From Ruminococcus sp. UBA3800 (GTDB lineage Bacteria; Bacillota; Clostridia; Oscillospirales; Ruminococcaceae), in NCBI GenBank assembly GCA_002368715.1, contig DFEO01000127.1, positions 1-24,393 on the forward strand: a stretch of DNA of 24,393 bases, in the 5' to 3' direction. The notes beneath the pieces were generated by a model. It did no database searches, had not been told where the DNA came from, and saw nothing but the letters and a program-made list of their open reading frames with translations. Below, in pieces: positions 22,502-24,393 of this stretch. The translations under genes were made by a program, and so were the position numbers. Every line of letters begins with the position of its first letter. Within the stretch, counting starts at the first letter, position 1.

Positions 22502-23470
22502 ATGCTGTTGAATTCGCTGGCAGCACTGGCGCTGGGCTTTGCGCTGGATATGCTGTTCGGAGATCCCGATATAATACTTTACCCGCAGAAGCTTGTGGAG
22601 GCACTGATAAAAAGGCTGGACCGTGCTTTTCGCCACAGCTATAAAAGAGCCGATGAGGCTCAGCATATGGGCGGAGTTATGCTCGTTTGTGCAGTGATGA
22701 TAATAGTGGGCGGAGTTTCGGCTATTCTTCTTGTTGTTTGTTACAGCGTAAATAACCTGCTGGGCATCCTTGCAGAGGGGCTGCTGTGCTGGTCGTCGAT
22801 CTCCGTAAGGAGCATGAGAACGTCCTCGGAGAGCGTTATGAGAGCGGTCAAGGGTGACAACCTGACGGGAGCAAGAAAAAGGCTCTCGGGGATGACCAAG
22901 AGAGACACCGGCGACCTGGATATGCAGAGCGTTATAAAGGCCACCGTGGAGACAGTTGCTGAGGACGCATCCGACAAGGCTGCGGCGCCAATTTTCTGGT
23001 GTGCGCTTTTCGGCGGTGCGGCAGGGTTCCTGTGCAGGACAGTGAACATCCTTGACAACGCTGTGGGACACAAAAACGCAAGGTACAAGCATTTTGGAAG
23101 GGCAGCAGCTATTGTTGACGATGTGCTGGTTTTCATCCCGGCAAGGATATGCGCTATGCTTATGCTGCTCGACAGTGCTATACTCGGTCTTAGCGTAAAA
23201 AACGCATGGAAGGTATATTGGAGGGACAAGCGCCGTTCTCCCAGCCCCAATGCGGCTCAGACCCAGTCGGTGTGCGCAGGTGCGCTTGAGCTGTCGCTGG
23301 GCGGAGATATCTATGTCAGGGGAGAGCTTGTCAAGCGTGCAAAGATAGGGAGCTCCTCCAGGGAAGCTTCCTCGAATGATATTTTTTGGTCGAACCAGCT
23401 TATGATGGGTTCGTCTGCGATGCTTATGTTCATCGCCGCAGCCGCAAGGCTGATCATCCATTTTGTGTGA
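22502..23470 (+). CDS. cobD: CobD/CbiB-family membrane protein (adenosylcobinamide-phosphate synthase), divergent
   Basis: The family attaches the aminopropanol arm to adenosylcobyric acid in late cobalamin synthesis, at the membrane. The 322-residue length is normal. GAAGGAACG precedes the ATG. Hydrophobic segments are visible at the N-terminus (1-20), ~57-90, ~165-185, ~205-235 and ~295-322. Family landmarks are GDPDIILYP (20-28), GDNLTGARKRLSGM with RDTGDLD, VETVAEDASDKAAAPIFW (~150-167), AVGHKNARYKHFGRAA, DDVLVFIPAR and SPNAAQTQSVCAGALELSLGG. Two normally conserved spots differ: the usual PHP near the start is YPQ, and the usual ENTSDG is EDASDK (154-159). No other cobalamin gene is present. 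It may be a salvage enzyme in a corrinoid-scavenging organism or have changed function. A phospholipase D-like gene follows after 21 bases. Confidence 0.85.
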   Translation: MLLNSLAALALGFALDMLFGDPDIILYPQKLVEALIKRLDRAFRHSYKRADEAQHMGGVMLVCAVMIIVGGVSAILLVVCYSVNNLLGILAEGLLCWSSISVRSMRTSSESVMRAVKGDNLTGARKRLSGMTKRDTGDLDMQSVIKATVETVAEDASDKAAAPIFWCALFGGAAGFLCRTVNILDNAVGHKNARYKHFGRAAAIVDDVLVFIPARICAMLMLLDSAILGLSVKNAWKVYWRDKRRSPSPNAAQTQSVCAGALELSLGGDIYVRGELVKRAKIGSSSREASSNDIFWSNQLMMGSSAMLMFIAAAARLIIHFV

Positions 23471-23491
23471 TTCTGTTCCAGAGGTGATCGT

Positions 23492-24393
23492 ATGAAAAAG
23501 GGAACACTGATAAAGCTTGTTGTTCTTGCTGCCGTTTTAATTTTTGCGGGGGCAGTGTTACTGTTTATGTTTGTCAGAGACAATGACAGCGAGTCGGGAA
23601 AACCTGCTTTGGTCCCTGACAGCAGCTCATCCCGGGTCGAGGTGACCTCTGAAAGCGAGGATGCGGGCGAGCCTGAGAGCAGTGTACAGACTGAGAGCGA
23701 GCCGGACAGCACAGCTGATATGGATATCTCGCAGAAGGCGCAGGAGTCTGTTTCGAGCGCAGGAGAAGCGCTTTCTCAGACAGGACTTGAAAGCAGCGAT
23801 GCCCTTGACTCTGCGGCTATGCTGTCAAGCTATGAGGCACTTAACAAGACCGGCGTTTATCCTGTCTACGCTGCCGGCTCTGTAAAGTATTTCGGTGAAA
23901 CTAAAGAAGGCTATATGGCTATGCTCGACGACCTTGAAAGCGCCGAGCATTTTATTTTTTTAGAGTATTTTATTATCGACGAGGGAGATATGTGGGACCG
24001 TGTCGAGAAGATCCTGACTAAGAAGGCCGAAGAGGGAGTGATCGTCAGGGTGGTGTGTGACGGATTGTATTTTGACTATGACGATTCTCCTCAGTATCAG
24101 AACAGGCTTGCGCAAAGCGGAGCACAGTTCAGGGCCTTTTCATCACTCACACAAAAGGGAGCCAGCAGGTCGAACCTTCGGGACCACAGAAAGATAACCG
24201 TTATCGACGGCAGGGTGGCATATACGGGCGGTGCCAATATCTCGGATGAGTATATCGGGATAGTAAAGCCTTACGGCGAACTGAAGGACAATTTTCTGCG
24301 TGTGGAGGGAAGCTGTGTCAACAGCTTTACCGCTATGTTTTTGCAGGTGTGGGACATTTACGGCGAGGACAGAGATATCAGCGAGTTTTTCAC
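23492..24393 (+). CDS. Cardiolipin synthase-like phospholipase D protein, 5' part (runs off the right edge)
   Basis: The first 300 codons of a PLD-superfamily protein; the second HKD half is outside the window. GAGGTG precedes the ATG. Residues 1-7 are basic and 8-28 hydrophobic, a single membrane anchor or signal. Residues ~30-120 are an unusual Ser/Glu-rich low-complexity linker. The catalytic part starts at about residue 133 (YFGETKEGYMAMLDDLESAE), continues HFIFLEYFIIDEGDMW as in bacterial cardiolipin synthases, and contains the first HKD motif at H232/K234/D239 in DHRKITVIDGRVAYTGGANI. Typical Cls proteins have two N-terminal membrane spans and no such linker; with one span the catalytic domain would face outward. 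The reaction is probably phosphatidyl transfer, substrate unproven. It is probably cotranscribed with the CobD-like gene. Confidence 0.88.
   Translation, partial: MKKGTLIKLVVLAAVLIFAGAVLLFMFVRDNDSESGKPALVPDSSSSRVEVTSESEDAGEPESSVQTESEPDSTADMDISQKAQESVSSAGEALSQTGLESSDALDSAAMLSSYEALNKTGVYPVYAAGSVKYFGETKEGYMAMLDDLESAEHFIFLEYFIIDEGDMWDRVEKILTKKAEEGVIVRVVCDGLYFDYDDSPQYQNRLAQSGAQFRAFSSLTQKGASRSNLRDHRKITVIDGRVAYTGGANISDEYIGIVKPYGELKDNFLRVEGSCVNSFTAMFLQVWDIYGEDRDISEFF

Overview
The window looks like chromosome of a Gram-positive gut or rumen Clostridia, most like Ruminococcus (Oscillospiraceae). The basis is my recall of protein similarity, strong AGGAGG-type ribosome binding sites, consensus sigma-A promoters that almost all have a 17-bp spacer, and LPXTG-type surface proteins. 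No database search was run. Nearly all genes lie on the plus strand; the exception is the 5' end of a tRNA-Pro gene at the left edge.

Layout: (1) 1-1633: start of tRNA-Pro (minus strand), then a relatively AT-rich two-gene unit made of a secreted protein of unknown function and a 37-residue peptide, closed by a terminator. (2) 1675-3524: guaA with its own promoter, an unexplained 200-base gap and a terminator. (3) 3604-15335: a sortase-dependent pilus operon behind a perfect consensus promoter. In order it encodes a small coiled-coil protein with a tandem repeat, signal peptidase I, a 2214-residue adhesin (LPEAG), a backbone pilin (LPETG), a class C pilin sortase, a minor pilin or anchor subunit (IPQTG) and a second sortase. 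(4) 15358-20153: a four-gene operon that I consider the most interesting part: a STAS anti-sigma-antagonist-like protein, a MATE transporter fused to a C-terminal RsbW/SpoIIAB-like ATPase domain, a cytosolic protein joining a ParB-like domain to a BMP-type nucleoside-binding domain, and a metallophosphoesterase. A LacI/CcpA-type operator-like site lies at its transcription start. (5) 20154-21525: an AT-rich regulatory gap with repeats and tandem -10 boxes, then a secreted coiled-coil protein with a 3D (three-aspartate) domain. (6) 21548-24393: a zinc-ribbon protein of unknown function, a divergent CobD/CbiB-like membrane protein, and the start of a cardiolipin-synthase-like phospholipase D that runs off the right edge.

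How the parts work together: the pilus operon is self-contained. The signal peptidase and Sec signals would export the three subunits, the class C sortase would polymerise them, and the second sortase may attach the fibre to the wall. The STAS/MATE-ATPase operon reads as a partner-switching-type signalling unit built into a transporter, with a nucleoside-binding cytosolic protein and a phosphoesterase as likely further components. That functional reading is inference. The rest is ordinary housekeeping or cell-envelope content.
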